DNA of 64,000 bases from Terripilifer sp031921685 (GCF_031921685.1 NZ_JAPDHU010000002.1:930001-994000); one strand, 5' to 3'. Counted from the first letter of the stretch, positions 1 through 9,056 are shown. A program made the numbers and translations. The notes: generated by a model not told the origin, from the sequence alone.

Positions 1-402
1 GAAGGATTGGTCGCCCAGCATGCCGACTGGCTGCGCGACGGCAAGATCAAGGTGCTCGCCACCATGGGCAGCCGCAAGTTCACCGGCTATGAGACCGTGC
101 CGAAGGTCGAAAGCCTGGCGAAAACCGCCGACGATCGCGAACTGCTCTCCTATTCGGTTCATTACGCCGACGTCGGTCAGGCGCTGGCCGCACCGGCGGA
201 AATTCCCGACGACCGGCTGCAAATCCTGCGCCGTGCCTTTGACGCGATGGTCGCCGATCCGGCCTTCATCGCCTCGACGAAGAGCAAGAATGTCGAGATC
301 GAACCGATGACTGGCGAAGAGCTGCAAGCCTTCGTCGAGAAAGCGGCGCAGCGTTCGCCGAAGATCAGCGAGCGTATGCGCGCCCTGGTCAGCGCTGAAT
401 AA
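1..402 (+). CDS. TctC/Bug-type substrate-binding protein, C-terminal part
   Basis: The reading frame is open from the first base of the window, so only the last ~133 residues of a periplasmic solute-binding protein are present. The segment DGKIKVLATMGSRKF, followed by a 'TVPKVESL' stretch, is the typical second-lobe motif of the Bug/TctC family, which feeds tripartite tricarboxylate transporters or acts as an orphan receptor for carboxylates. The internal TTG at base 7 is not a real start. The stop overlaps tail-to-tail by 14 bases with the gene on the other strand. The ligand cannot be predicted. Family assignment is fairly safe despite the truncation. Confidence 0.8.
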   Translation, partial: EGLVAQHADWLRDGKIKVLATMGSRKFTGYETVPKVESLAKTADDRELLSYSVHYADVGQALAAPAEIPDDRLQILRRAFDAMVADPAFIASTKSKNVEIEPMTGEELQAFVEKAAQRSPKISERMRALVSAE

Positions 403-835
403 GGTTGGGCCTGGTCAGGCGCCATATGGTGGCGCCGACCAGCAGGCCCAGGATACAGGCCGACAGCGGTACGCGGGGGCGAGACAACAAGGTGTCGACC
501 ACTTCTCGAAGGGTGAAGTCGAGTTCCTTGGTTACGATAAGCCCCATGCAAAGGGAGCCAAGGAACCAGAACACGAAACCGATCAGGAGCCAGATCAGCA
601 CATAGGCCAGAAAGCCCGACTGCCGCGCGCGAAGAAACAGATGCGCAGGCAACCCGAACAGAAAGGCCGGAACATAGCCGACGATCAATCCGACGATCAC
701 CGACCTGACGACCCACATGAACTGGTCCGGTTCGCCAAAGAAGTCGGGCGGCTTCGAGAAGAAGGCCGCGTAGATCGCAAAGATAAAAGGTATCCACAGC
801 GGAGCCGCGAGGAATGCAATGATCGTTCGTGCCAT
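389..835 (-). CDS. small integral membrane protein, unknown function
   Basis: This 148-residue protein has four hydrophobic stretches, roughly residues 5-27, 42-67, 75-105 and 125-142, and little else. It has no motif that I recognise. The start ATG is at 835 and the stop lies inside the end of the convergent TctC-like gene. It sits 12 bases from the alpha/beta hydrolase gene, which ends at 848 on the same strand and is transcribed towards it, so the two are probably cotranscribed. It could be a DUF-type inner membrane protein. I give no function. Confidence 0.6.
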   Translation of the reverse strand: MARTIIAFLAAPLWIPFIFAIYAAFFSKPPDFFGEPDQFMWVVRSVIVGLIVGYVPAFLFGLPAHLFLRARQSGFLAYVLIWLLIGFVFWFLGSLCMGLIVTKELDFTLREVVDTLLSRPRVPLSACILGLLVGATIWRLTRPNLIQR

Positions 836-847
836 GAGTTCCGCTGT

Positions 848-1519
848 CTATCGGTTGAAAGAGCCTGTTTCCAGGAAAGCGAGCACCTGCGTGATCACCC
901 GTCGGTCATAAACCATCAAGGTGTGCGACACAGGCAAGACGATATGATCGCGCATGTTGCGCAGGCGTGTCGAGGTAACCGACACCTTGCCATCATTGGG
1001 CCGCGGCAGCAGAAAGCGCGGAAAGATCGGGTCAAGCGGGCGATCGCCGGCGATGATGCCGAGTTCATAGTCGACGCGGCCGAGCATATCTTGATCGATC
1101 CGGGCGCGTCCCGTCCGCAATTGCGGCCCAACGGGTCCAAGCACCAGATGATCGAGGCGGAGCCGAAACAGAAGATCGGCCAATTCACTGCCGCGATTGG
1201 GCGGCGCCAGCATCACCACGCGTCCCAATTTTTCCGGCCGATGCGAAGCAATCAACGCACGCACCACCAGGCCGCCGAGAGAGTGGCTCACAAAGTGCAG
1301 AGGGCCATCGATCTCCCGGGCGAACTGATCGATACGCGGCTTCAGGTGATCGACGATGTGAGCCAGCGATCGCCAGGGGCTGTTATAGCTCGGCGCCAAG
1401 GTGGAATAGCCGTCGCGCTTCAAGGCCGCCGCGATCGAGGCCATCGAACGGCCGGTGCGGCCGTGCCCATGCAAAAGAACGACTCCGCCTTTCGATCCGA
1501 CCACGGCTCGCGTCACCAC
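848..1519 (-). CDS. alpha/beta hydrolase, lipase-like
   Basis: A 223-residue alpha/beta-hydrolase. It has an oxyanion-hole type VVLLHGHGRT near residue 13-22, a nucleophile elbow SHSLGG near residue 78, and a late histidine in a VSHTLMV context near the C-terminus. These are the usual features of triacylglycerol lipase or PGAP1-like esterases, though the protein is short. No signal peptide is visible, so it is probably cytosolic. The start is GTG (1519, or GTG at 1516, which overlaps the upstream CoA-transferase stop as GTGA). This indicates translational coupling with that gene. The substrate is unknown. Confidence 0.75.
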   Translation of the reverse strand: MVTRAVVGSKGGVVLLHGHGRTGRSMASIAAALKRDGYSTLAPSYNSPWRSLAHIVDHLKPRIDQFAREIDGPLHFVSHSLGGLVVRALIASHRPEKLGRVVMLAPPNRGSELADLLFRLRLDHLVLGPVGPQLRTGRARIDQDMLGRVDYELGIIAGDRPLDPIFPRFLLPRPNDGKVSVTSTRLRNMRDHIVLPVSHTLMVYDRRVITQVLAFLETGSFNR

Positions 1520-2868
1520 GCCGGCTTCGAGGAACCAAGCCGCTGCGCACCGCGTTCCCAGCGCATCGGTGCACCGACGATATTAGCCGGTGGATGATAG
1601 CGCCGGGCCTCGCCCCAAGGCGTCGTTTCGATGAAAGGCGCCACGTCGGCTATGCCGCCTTCGCTCCAATGTGCCTCGCTCGCCAGTTCACGCAGACTGA
1701 CCAAAAGCGCCGCCGTGCGCGCCAGCGACAGCCGCGCCGAGGCGAGCTTTTCGCCATTCTGACGCGCGATGATCTGGCGGATCACCGCCGCCGCCATCAA
1801 ATAGCCGGTGGCGTGATCGAGCGCCTGAACGGGCAGGGACACCGGATGATCCGTTCCTTTCCAGGCCATGCCGGCTTCGGCGATGCCACTGCTGAACTGC
1901 ACCAGGCTGTCAAAGCCGCGGCGGCCTTTCCAGGGGCCCGTCCAGCCATAGGCATCGAGCGACACTTCGATGAGATCGCGATTGAGTTTGCGGCGCTCGG
2001 CCGGGCCAAACCCGAGCCCTTCAAGCGCGCCGGGCCGATAGCCGTGAACGAAAACATTGGCGCGGGCCAACAGCCGCTCGAACAGGCGGCGGTCCATATC
2101 GCTGCGCAGATCGAGGCGCGCGCATCTTTTGCCCAGCGTCACTTCGGGAATAGTGCCAGGCTCGTCCCAATCGGGCGGATCGACGCGCAAAACGTCGGCG
2201 CCATAGCCGGCGAGAAATCGCGTTGCGACCGGTCCCGCCAGCACACGTGTCAGGTCCAAGACCTTGAGGCCGGCAAGCGGCCGTCCCGGCTCGGGCGACC
2301 AACGCAATCCGCCGACATCCGCTGAGGAGAAGGAGATCAGCGGTTCGGCCGCCACGGCCGCGCCTTGCGGATGTTTCTCCCATTCCGTGCGCAAGCGTAA
2401 TGCCGCGGCACATCCTCCAGCGTCCACCACTGCCGCTTCGAGTTCGCCCGCTCCCCAGGTTTTGACGGCTTCCGCGACAGCGCCACGTTCCGCCGCACAA
2501 TCGAGAACTTTGAGCGCGGCGGCGCGATGATGCGGCGCGTTGGTGTGCAGTTTGATCCAACGGTCACGGGCCAGATAATCGCCGGCCAGCGGATCCCAGA
2601 TTGCGGGCAGGGGCCATTCGATCGGCTGGATCGACAGGCCGAACCAGAGCGAGGACAGGCGCCGGTCGACCGCCACGCGCGGCGCCTCGTACATCGTGCC
2701 GATCAGTTCCGACATGGCGAGGCAGGCCGCGCCGATGGAACTCGCCGCCAGTTTCGTTACTGGAAAGGCCGAAGGCAGATTGGCGAGCCCGGTGAAGGCG
2801 ATCCGGTCTAGCGCAGACTCCGGCAGATCAAGGGCTTTCCAAATGATCGGCAACGGACCTAACGCCAT
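1513..2868 (-). CDS. CaiB/BaiF family CoA transferase with extra N-terminal domain
   Basis: This is a type III CoA transferase, which moves CoA between carboxylic acids. The classical family start, LKVLDLTRVLAGP followed by GADVLRVDPPDWD, appears only at about residue 205 of 451. The segment PVQALDHATGY carries the aspartate expected for the acyl-carrier active site. The first ~200 residues look like a second, partial CaiB-like region (for example IWDPLAGDYLARDRW and LHTNAPHHR). The protein is therefore arranged differently from the usual ~400-residue enzyme. The ATG at 2868 has GGAG eight bases upstream. It is followed directly by the coupled hydrolase gene, and the enolase-superfamily gene lies upstream. 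A role in acyl-CoA catabolism is inferred. Confidence 0.85.
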   Translation of the reverse strand: MALGPLPIIWKALDLPESALDRIAFTGLANLPSAFPVTKLAASSIGAACLAMSELIGTMYEAPRVAVDRRLSSLWFGLSIQPIEWPLPAIWDPLAGDYLARDRWIKLHTNAPHHRAAALKVLDCAAERGAVAEAVKTWGAGELEAAVVDAGGCAAALRLRTEWEKHPQGAAVAAEPLISFSSADVGGLRWSPEPGRPLAGLKVLDLTRVLAGPVATRFLAGYGADVLRVDPPDWDEPGTIPEVTLGKRCARLDLRSDMDRRLFERLLARANVFVHGYRPGALEGLGFGPAERRKLNRDLIEVSLDAYGWTGPWKGRRGFDSLVQFSSGIAEAGMAWKGTDHPVSLPVQALDHATGYLMAAAVIRQIIARQNGEKLASARLSLARTAALLVSLRELASEAHWSEGGIADVAPFIETTPWGEARRYHPPANIVGAPMRWERGAQRLGSSKPAW

Positions 2869-2922
2869 CGAATCTACTCCATATTCGGGGGCAGGCTACT
2901 TTCCCGAAAAATGAGGCGGCCG

Positions 2923-3981
2923 TTAGACCTCCTTGATCAGGCTATCGCGCATCAGGTCGCGATTGAGGTCCAGGCCGATACCCGGCCCATCGGGCACGGC
3001 AAGGAAGCCATTTTCCGGTTCCGGCGCATTGGTGAACAGCGCCCGTTCCAGCCGCGCGTTGCCAAGATGCATTTCCAGCATCGTGCCGTTACGGAAGCCT
3101 GCGACATGGTGGAGCGAAAACAGGCCGCCACCGCCGGCATCCGACAGCGGCAGATTGTAGATCTGCGACAGCGCGGCCACCCGCCGGGTCTCGGTGAAGC
3201 CGCCGTTGTACATGCTGTTGGCCATGACGATGTCGATGGCGCCTGCCTCGATCCATTCGCGGAAGCGGCTCGCATAGCCGTCGAACTGACCGATCGCCAC
3301 GGGAATACGGCCCATGCGGCGCAGATCGGCGAGTTCGCGCGCATCATTGCCGCGAACCGGATCCTCGAAGAAAGCAATATCCGTATCGTCGAGCATCTTG
3401 CACAGGCGCACCGCCTGATCGAAGGACAGGCTCTCGTTGGCGTCGAGCGCGATAGAGACGCGATCACCGACCGCATCGCGCACGATCTTCACCCGCCGTG
3501 CATCTTCCGCCACGCCACCCTTGGCCACACCAACGAGCACTTTCAGGCAGCCAAAGCCTTGATCGGCGAGCTCACGCGCCAACTGGACGAGCTGATCTTC
3601 GTTGTAAACGCCGAAACCGAAGGTGACATAGACGGGCACTTTCTTGCGCGCGCCGCCAAACATCTGCGCGACTGTGCGGCCAGTGGCACGGCCCACCGCG
3701 TCCCAGATCGCCATGTCGAGGCAGGAAAGGGCGGTCATGCCGGCACCGGCGCGAATGCCGCGCGGCGTAATCTCCGGCCACAACCGGCCGTGGATCGCCT
3801 CGATATCGCGGATGTCCATGTCCTTGATGACAGGCAGCAGATCATTCTTGATCGCGGCGGCGACACCATGGGCCATCCAGCGCCCGCTCATGCCAAAGCC
3901 ACGATGACCATCGGTGGTCTCGATTTCGCAGATCACCCGCAAGCCATCGCCAGCCGGTTTCTCGACGAGCGGCAAGATCAT
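2923..3981 (-). CDS. mandelate racemase/muconate lactonizing family enzyme (enolase superfamily)
   Basis: The product belongs to the enolase superfamily, which abstracts a proton next to a carboxylate bound to Mg2+. Metal-ligand strands are visible as IALDANES and FFEDP, but the third ligand position reads AIGQFDGY, with Gln where Glu is usual. The normal KxK base motif reads LKVLVG, keeping only the first lysine. Activity may therefore differ from classical members. The first ATG (3981) starts at MILPLVEKPAGDG. In-frame sequence upstream (RIAKATVSLHHLP) still looks like the family's first strand, yet there is no ATG, GTG or TTG before the stop at 4036-4038. The true start is uncertain. It lies 54 bases upstream of the CaiB gene and is probably in the same operon. 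Confidence 0.8.
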   Translation of the reverse strand: MILPLVEKPAGDGLRVICEIETTDGHRGFGMSGRWMAHGVAAAIKNDLLPVIKDMDIRDIEAIHGRLWPEITPRGIRAGAGMTALSCLDMAIWDAVGRATGRTVAQMFGGARKKVPVYVTFGFGVYNEDQLVQLARELADQGFGCLKVLVGVAKGGVAEDARRVKIVRDAVGDRVSIALDANESLSFDQAVRLCKMLDDTDIAFFEDPVRGNDARELADLRRMGRIPVAIGQFDGYASRFREWIEAGAIDIVMANSMYNGGFTETRRVAALSQIYNLPLSDAGGGGLFSLHHVAGFRNGTMLEMHLGNARLERALFTNAPEPENGFLAVPDGPGIGLDLNRDLMRDSLIKEV

Positions 3982-4118
3982 CGGCAGGTGATGCAGGCTG
4001 ACGGTGGCTTTCGCGATCCGCGACTGTTGTGTGGGTCAACTGTCTCACGGAAAATCGCGCGCAATGGCGCACCAATTGCCGGAAAAGCAAAGGGTTGAAG
4101 GCTTCTCGGAAGAATGGA

Positions 4119-4622
4119 TTAAGGCAGGTTTTGCAGCAGACGCGTGAAATCGCCGGCCCAATCCCGGCGATGCCGGTCCGACGTGACGAGGCTCGCGGCG
4201 ACCACGTCGCAGCCCCGGCTCAAGACCACGCCGACCAACCGCTTTTTTGTGCCGTCGACGACGGCCTCATATTCGCGCATGCGCCCTCTCAGGGCACCCA
4301 CTTGAAAGAGCGTCCCTGGCGCCAGCGGAACGAAGGTCGAGCTGACTAAATCGACGTCCGACAAGCCATCGACTTCTAGATCATCACGCACGCCGGTATC
4401 GCAATTGCACATACCGAGTTTGACCCGCAGTGTAAGAATGGCTGGCGCATCGCAGGATGACGGCGCGCAGCGGAAAGCACGACCGGCCGGCCAACCATCG
4501 CGCGGGAAGGGCCAGTCGATCGCGGTCCACGTGTGCGCTTCGACTGGCTCTTGATGGGACATGGACGCGGCCGGCAGCAGCATGGCGAGAAACATCGCGC
4601 CGACGAGCTTGACCGGCCGCAT
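4119..4622 (-). CDS. small secreted cysteine-containing protein, unknown function
   Basis: This 167-residue protein begins with a signal peptide (MRPVKLVGAMFLAMLLPAAS) and is therefore exported. The mature part has paired cysteines (FRCAPSSCDAP, LGMCNCDTGV, SRGCDVV) that probably form disulfides in the periplasm. I recognise no enzymatic motif. It begins two bases after the stop of the LVIVD-repeat protein gene on the same strand, so the two are almost certainly cotranscribed and may act together outside the cytoplasm. The ATG is at 4622. Confidence 0.65.
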   Translation of the reverse strand: MRPVKLVGAMFLAMLLPAASMSHQEPVEAHTWTAIDWPFPRDGWPAGRAFRCAPSSCDAPAILTLRVKLGMCNCDTGVRDDLEVDGLSDVDLVSSTFVPLAPGTLFQVGALRGRMREYEAVVDGTKKRLVGVVLSRGCDVVAASLVTSDRHRRDWAGDFTRLLQNLP

Positions 4623-4624
4623 GG

Positions 4625-6076
4625 CTATTGCCCGATGGACTTCAGCGTTTCATCGCTGAGTTTGAGAATGTGGACGCCGGTATTGGCGCGATCGACCACA
4701 TAGACATAGCCGCGATCGTCGATCTCCACATTGTTACTCTGGATCGCCGTCTTGCAACGATCCGCGCCATTGATCTTGACGCAGCGCGGTGTCGTCGCCT
4801 GGGTGATCGCCGGAATGAAATAGCCGATCTCCTTCGGCCGGAACGGATCGCGGATATCGATCGCGCGGACGCCCGCATTGAAGAAGGTGACGAACACCAC
4901 TTTCTTGTTGAAGATGGCGAACGCAGCCTCGTTGGAGGAATGCGAACCGAAGCGCCCACCGCGCTGACAGAAGTCGCCCGAAGCCTCGTCAACCGTGAAG
5001 TTGGACACAACCATCGGCCGCGTCTCGACCGTGATATCGGCGAACCACACCATCTGCCGCGCCTCGGCGCATTCATTGACGAGGCTTTCATCGACGATCA
5101 TCACCATGTCGCGGGTCTGACCATCCTTGTCGTTCTTGAATTCAGGGATCGGCATTTTCAACAGCGGCAGCACCGTATGCGCGCCGATGAGCGGCGAAAG
5201 CGCGAGCTGGCTGATCTCCGGCGCCTTCAGATTTTCCGGTGTCGGTTCGCCTGGGCCTTCGAGCAGCTTCTTGCGATCGACAATCTGAATGATGCCACCT
5301 TTATTGGTACCGTAACCAAAATAGACGCGGTTGGAGTCAGGCCCAGCCGAGATCGGTCCATGCAGCTCCGTGGGCACGGAACCAGATGATCCAGGCTGCT
5401 GGCCCGGCAAGCCGAAGTCGCGAATTTTCACCGGATGGGCAGGATCGCTGAGATCGTAGACCTGCGTCATGCGTCGCGTCCGCCAGCCCGGCGCACCGGA
5501 GACGAGATAGGCGATTCCCGTATCGCACTCCCACCAGCTCTTATGGGTATCCTTCAACTGGCCTTCGATACGGCTGACCAGTTTCGGCGCGGCCGGATCG
5601 GTCACGTTCCAGATTTCATGCGCGATATTGCCGAAAGTACGCAGCAGATAAATCGTGCTCTTGTCGCCTTTCGGCAATTGCGCGCCGCTGCACACACGCG
5701 TCATCTGCGCCGCGCCGCTCTCTCCCAGGCCTTCCTGACCGGGCAGGTGATAGAGATAGATCGGCTTCTTCGGATCGGTGACATCGACGATAGAGGTGCC
5801 GTTGAATTCGGCTTGACCCGTCAGCGGATTGACTGGACGCGGCACGGCCTCTGTGCCGCCATGATGGCCGATATAGGCGATCCAGCGATTGCCTTGATGA
5901 AAGACCGTCGGCTGATAAGCGGAGCGTTGCTGCAAATCATTCCAGCCTACAAGCTCCATATTCTTCGCTTCAGGCGGATCGCCGATCGCTTGTTCCTTGG
6001 CATGGACGGCATTCGACAACAGAACGCACGCAGCAATCGACAGCACACTCGTCCATTTCGTGCATGGCAAGCTCAT
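4625..6076 (-). CDS. secreted LVIVD-repeat beta-propeller-like protein
   Basis: A 483-residue exported protein. The start at 6076 was chosen because a strong GGGAGGA site lies six bases upstream and the sequence then begins with a signal peptide ending near NAVHAKE. The mature protein has repeated blocks of the LVIVD type, for example TSIVDVTDPKKPIYLY, EIWNVTDPAAPKLVS, QVYDLSDPAHPVKIRD and RAIDIRDPFRPKEIGYF. This is the pattern of a surface or periplasmic propeller. It is commonly annotated simply as 'LVIVD repeat protein' and its ligand is unknown. It forms a two-gene unit with the small secreted protein downstream. Confidence 0.8.
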   Translation of the reverse strand: MSLPCTKWTSVLSIAACVLLSNAVHAKEQAIGDPPEAKNMELVGWNDLQQRSAYQPTVFHQGNRWIAYIGHHGGTEAVPRPVNPLTGQAEFNGTSIVDVTDPKKPIYLYHLPGQEGLGESGAAQMTRVCSGAQLPKGDKSTIYLLRTFGNIAHEIWNVTDPAAPKLVSRIEGQLKDTHKSWWECDTGIAYLVSGAPGWRTRRMTQVYDLSDPAHPVKIRDFGLPGQQPGSSGSVPTELHGPISAGPDSNRVYFGYGTNKGGIIQIVDRKKLLEGPGEPTPENLKAPEISQLALSPLIGAHTVLPLLKMPIPEFKNDKDGQTRDMVMIVDESLVNECAEARQMVWFADITVETRPMVVSNFTVDEASGDFCQRGGRFGSHSSNEAAFAIFNKKVVFVTFFNAGVRAIDIRDPFRPKEIGYFIPAITQATTPRCVKINGADRCKTAIQSNNVEIDDRGYVYVVDRANTGVHILKLSDETLKSIGQ

Positions 6077-6260
6077 CGCTTCCTCCCGATGTTCGTCTCC
6101 GTGATTTCTTGTTCTTCTTGGCGAAGCTGCAGGATGGCACGCTTCGCGAGACATTCAGCGACCGGATGATCTTCATCCGACGCGATGCGACGTGAAGCCT
6201 CCAACCTCCGCGCATGTCTGTAGCGTCTGGCGCTGCCTTGACGTTGTCAAGAGGATGATA

Positions 6261-6298
6261 CGCGACTGCGCACGCGCAAATTTTTGCAGCGTGTCGCG
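6261..6298 (-). terminator. imperfect hairpin downstream of the GntR gene
   Basis: An interrupted inverted repeat (arms CGCGA/TCGCG, CACGC/GCGTG and CAAA/TTTG) lies about 18 bases past the stop of the GntR gene on the minus strand. No T-run follows it, so it may be a weak terminator or a 3' stabilising hairpin. The rest of the 240-base gap (6077-6316) would carry the promoter of the LVIVD gene; no clear operator was seen. Confidence 0.35.
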
Positions 6299-6316
6299 AT
6301 GACCCTATCGCACTGA

Positions 6317-7006
6317 TTACTTGGTCGGAGCCGCTGTCGCCTTGCGCGACAGTTGACGCAACACGTCGGAGCTCAAACGCGCATTGTGCTTGCGCATCGC
6401 CTCATAGGCGGCTTCCGGCTGTCCCGCGAGAATCGCTTGCACGATCGCTTCGTGATCTTCGTTCGAGCGTTCCATGCGTTCTTTCAACGTGCTCGATTGC
6501 GACTGTCGAAAGGCGGCGAGGCGTTCGCGCAATTCGCGCGCGGTCGACGCCACAGTTTGATTGCGCGCGCCTTCGCAGATGAGATCATGGAACTCATTGT
6601 TGAGCCGGCGATAGGTCGCTTCCGATCGCGCGTTCCCAAGCTGCATCGCCTGGCGATGGATTTCCAACAGGTTGCCTTTGTCGAGCGCGGTCATGCGCTG
6701 CGCCGCCAGCCGGGCGCACAGCCCCTCGATCTCGCATTCGGCTTCCAGCATGTCGGCCAATTGCGGAATGCCGATCGTCGCCACGACGCCGCCACGGCGC
6801 GGTGTGAAGTCGACCAGTCCGCGCGCGCCGAGTTCCCGCAGCGCCTCGCGCACCGGCGTGCGCGACACGCCGAATTGTTCGGCCAGCACCTTTTCTTCAA
6901 GCTTGTGACCTGGCGGCAGCGTGCCGCTCAGGATCTGCTGTGCCAGTTCCTGATAGACGCGCAAAGAGTTCGTGCTCGATGAGGTATCGCTTGATGTGCC
7001 GCTCAT
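6317..7006 (-). CDS. GntR family regulator, FadR subfamily (FCD domain)
   Basis: A 229-residue transcription factor. The N-terminal winged helix is clear (YQELAQQILSGTLPPGHKL, then LAEQFGVSRTPVREALREL). It is followed by an all-helical FCD effector domain with the usual metal-ligand pattern (EFHDLICEGA, later HEAIV). Such proteins usually repress nearby catabolic genes and are released by small carboxylates. I chose ATG 7006 because the conserved region begins 15 residues later and upstream in-frame sequence has no family similarity. Candidates for control are the flanking LVIVD unit and the ThDP enzyme; which one is unknown. Confidence 0.88.
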   Translation of the reverse strand: MSGTSSDTSSSTNSLRVYQELAQQILSGTLPPGHKLEEKVLAEQFGVSRTPVREALRELGARGLVDFTPRRGGVVATIGIPQLADMLEAECEIEGLCARLAAQRMTALDKGNLLEIHRQAMQLGNARSEATYRRLNNEFHDLICEGARNQTVASTARELRERLAAFRQSQSSTLKERMERSNEDHEAIVQAILAGQPEAAYEAMRKHNARLSSDVLRQLSRKATAAPTK

Positions 7007-7173
7007 GGCCAAAATAACGCCGCTATCCCGTCCCGGTCGGGGAATAGCCGGGAGGAAGCACGTATAGGGCGCCGTTGCAAGTTCGGGCGCAGCGTAGCCG
7101 CCGCGCCCGTTCAAAGGTTGATTTCACATGATCAGCGACCCGCGCGGATACCGACACGGGCCGTGGTTCAGGC

Positions 7174-8937
7174 TCAGCGCGTACCCGGCTGGGTGTGAAC
7201 GTTGAGGACGACCGGGGTCCCCGAGCGCACCTTCTCCAGGGCCCGCCGCAAGGCATCTTCCAGCTTGCTCGGATCCTTGACGCTCTCGCCGTAGCCGCCG
7301 CAGGACTCGACCACTTTCTCGAAGTCGGGCGAGGGGTTCAGATCCTGCACCGGCATGACATTGGCCTTGGCGGCCGCGCCATCCGGATAGACCGCCAGGG
7401 TCGACATGCGCACCGCCAGCCACTGGTGATTGTTGGCGACGATCGTCAGGGTCGCCAACTTCTCAGAGCGGCCGACGAAATGCGTCGGCAGCGGATTGCC
7501 GAACATATAGGAGCCGTCGCCGACCGTGGCGATGACTTCGCGCTCCGGCGCGGCAAGCTTGAGGCCGAGCGCCGAACCGATGCCCGAGCCCAGGCCGCCG
7601 GCCAAGCCGACGGAAAAGAAGGTCTGCGGCGCCTCGAAATCGAGCCGGCCTGGGGTGGTGCCGAGCTCGTTCATGACGATGGCGTCCTTGGCCTTGGTCT
7701 TGTTGATGCAATAGGCCAGCCAGGCCGGATGGATCGGCGTGTGGTCCTTCATGGACAGAGCGAAGGCTTCGCGCTTGGCGACGGCTTCCTTGCGCGCGGC
7801 GATCACAGCCTTGCGACGCGCTTCCGCGGCCGCTTTGTCCGCACCGATCTTCTCGACCGCCTGGACCAGCATACGCAGGCCTGCGGTCGGATCGCCGGCG
7901 ACCAACAGGTCGGTCTCGAACTCACGGAACGGATGACGGCTGACCAACGGATCGACCGACATGTGAATGACCTTGGCATGCGCCGCCGGCTGGATGTTCT
8001 TGGGGATCCACGGCACGCCGGAGTCGATGACAATAAGCAGATCGGCTTCCTTGAAGGACGCCGGCAGATCGAAGCCAGCGAACATCGGATGGTCGGTCTG
8101 CAAGTTGAGGTCGATCGGCGAGGGCTGCGCCACCGGAACCGAGAGCTTGTCGGCGAAATCGCTCAGCGCCGCCAGGGCTTCCGGGGTGCGCACGAACGCC
8201 GAGGTTATTACCATCGGGTTCTTCGCCTTGGCGATGAGCTGGGCCGCCTGGTCGATAGCCTCCTGAGCGGGGGCCGCGGCAATCGCGCCGAGCGGCCGGA
8301 CGTTGTCGCGGCGCATCGGCACCGCTTCATCGGCCAGCACTTCGCGCGGCAGGCACATATAGACCGGGCCGCGCGGCTCGGTCATGGCGATGTCGAGGGC
8401 ACGATCGACCAATGCGCCGACCGGCTGGCCGGCACGCAGTTCATATTCCCATTTGACGAATTCGCGGACCATGCCGCCCTGGTCGAAGGATTCCTGGCCC
8501 CAATGGATCACGCCATTGCGCGAGGCCTCATGGCCGGTCTCGGTAATCGGCGTGCGGCCAGCGCACAGCAGCACCGGAACGTTGTCGCGCGCCATGTTCA
8601 TCAGGCCGCAGATCGTATTGGCGGTGCCGACGGTGACATGGACCATGACGGCGGCCGGCTTGCCGGCGAGGCGGTAGTAGCCATTGGCCATGGCCATGGC
8701 GACGTTTTCGTGCGGCACGGTGACGAAACGCGGGAATTTCTTGTTCTTGCGGGCGAGCGCTTCGATGATCGGCGCGAAATCCGTACCCGCATTGGCGAAC
8801 ACATATTCGATGCCGCGTTCGGCGAGGCGCGACAGGAAGGCTTCGGCGGTCATCTCGGCGGTGGCGGGAGCGGCGGCCGCGGCTGTCGGTTTGGTGAGGG
8901 TTTGGGTCACTGTTTCTTCCCGTGTTTGATTTGCCAT
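7174..8937 (-). CDS. thiamine-diphosphate-dependent enzyme, acetolactate synthase-like
   Basis: About 587 residues with the three-domain layout of ThDP enzymes. The N-terminal PYR domain has the catalytic glutamate in TVPHENVAMAMANGYY (Glu77). A central domain follows, then a C-terminal PP domain with the GDGSYMFGNP...NNHQ cofactor motif. The family includes acetolactate synthase, benzoylformate decarboxylase and oxalyl-CoA decarboxylase; the reaction here cannot be read from sequence. The start may be ATG 8937 or GTG 8910, and the latter has the better ribosome site (GGGAAG). Alone on its strand, it is preceded by a 182-base AT-rich promoter region with an inverted repeat and lies 167 bases from the GntR gene. 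Confidence 0.85.
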   Translation of the reverse strand: MANQTREETVTQTLTKPTAAAAAPATAEMTAEAFLSRLAERGIEYVFANAGTDFAPIIEALARKNKKFPRFVTVPHENVAMAMANGYYRLAGKPAAVMVHVTVGTANTICGLMNMARDNVPVLLCAGRTPITETGHEASRNGVIHWGQESFDQGGMVREFVKWEYELRAGQPVGALVDRALDIAMTEPRGPVYMCLPREVLADEAVPMRRDNVRPLGAIAAAPAQEAIDQAAQLIAKAKNPMVITSAFVRTPEALAALSDFADKLSVPVAQPSPIDLNLQTDHPMFAGFDLPASFKEADLLIVIDSGVPWIPKNIQPAAHAKVIHMSVDPLVSRHPFREFETDLLVAGDPTAGLRMLVQAVEKIGADKAAAEARRKAVIAARKEAVAKREAFALSMKDHTPIHPAWLAYCINKTKAKDAIVMNELGTTPGRLDFEAPQTFFSVGLAGGLGSGIGSALGLKLAAPEREVIATVGDGSYMFGNPLPTHFVGRSEKLATLTIVANNHQWLAVRMSTLAVYPDGAAAKANVMPVQDLNPSPDFEKVVESCGGYGESVKDPSKLEDALRRALEKVRSGTPVVLNVHTQPGTR

Positions 8938-9056
8938 GTTGGCAGAGTTGGTTGCCAGGATCTGCCCGTAAATCCTGCCGTGCTTGTTATTCGATATGGC
9001 GGGGGAATGTAAGCGCATGAGCTTTGGCAAAAAAGCAAAACGCCCGTACCGCCGAT

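Noticed and set aside
2911..4098. Long open frame on the plus strand opposite the enolase-superfamily gene (similar ones at 641-1597, 7195-9012 and 58883-60337)
   Set aside because: These are antisense shadows of real genes in high-GC DNA. They have no family motifs, and the opposite-strand proteins are clearly genuine.
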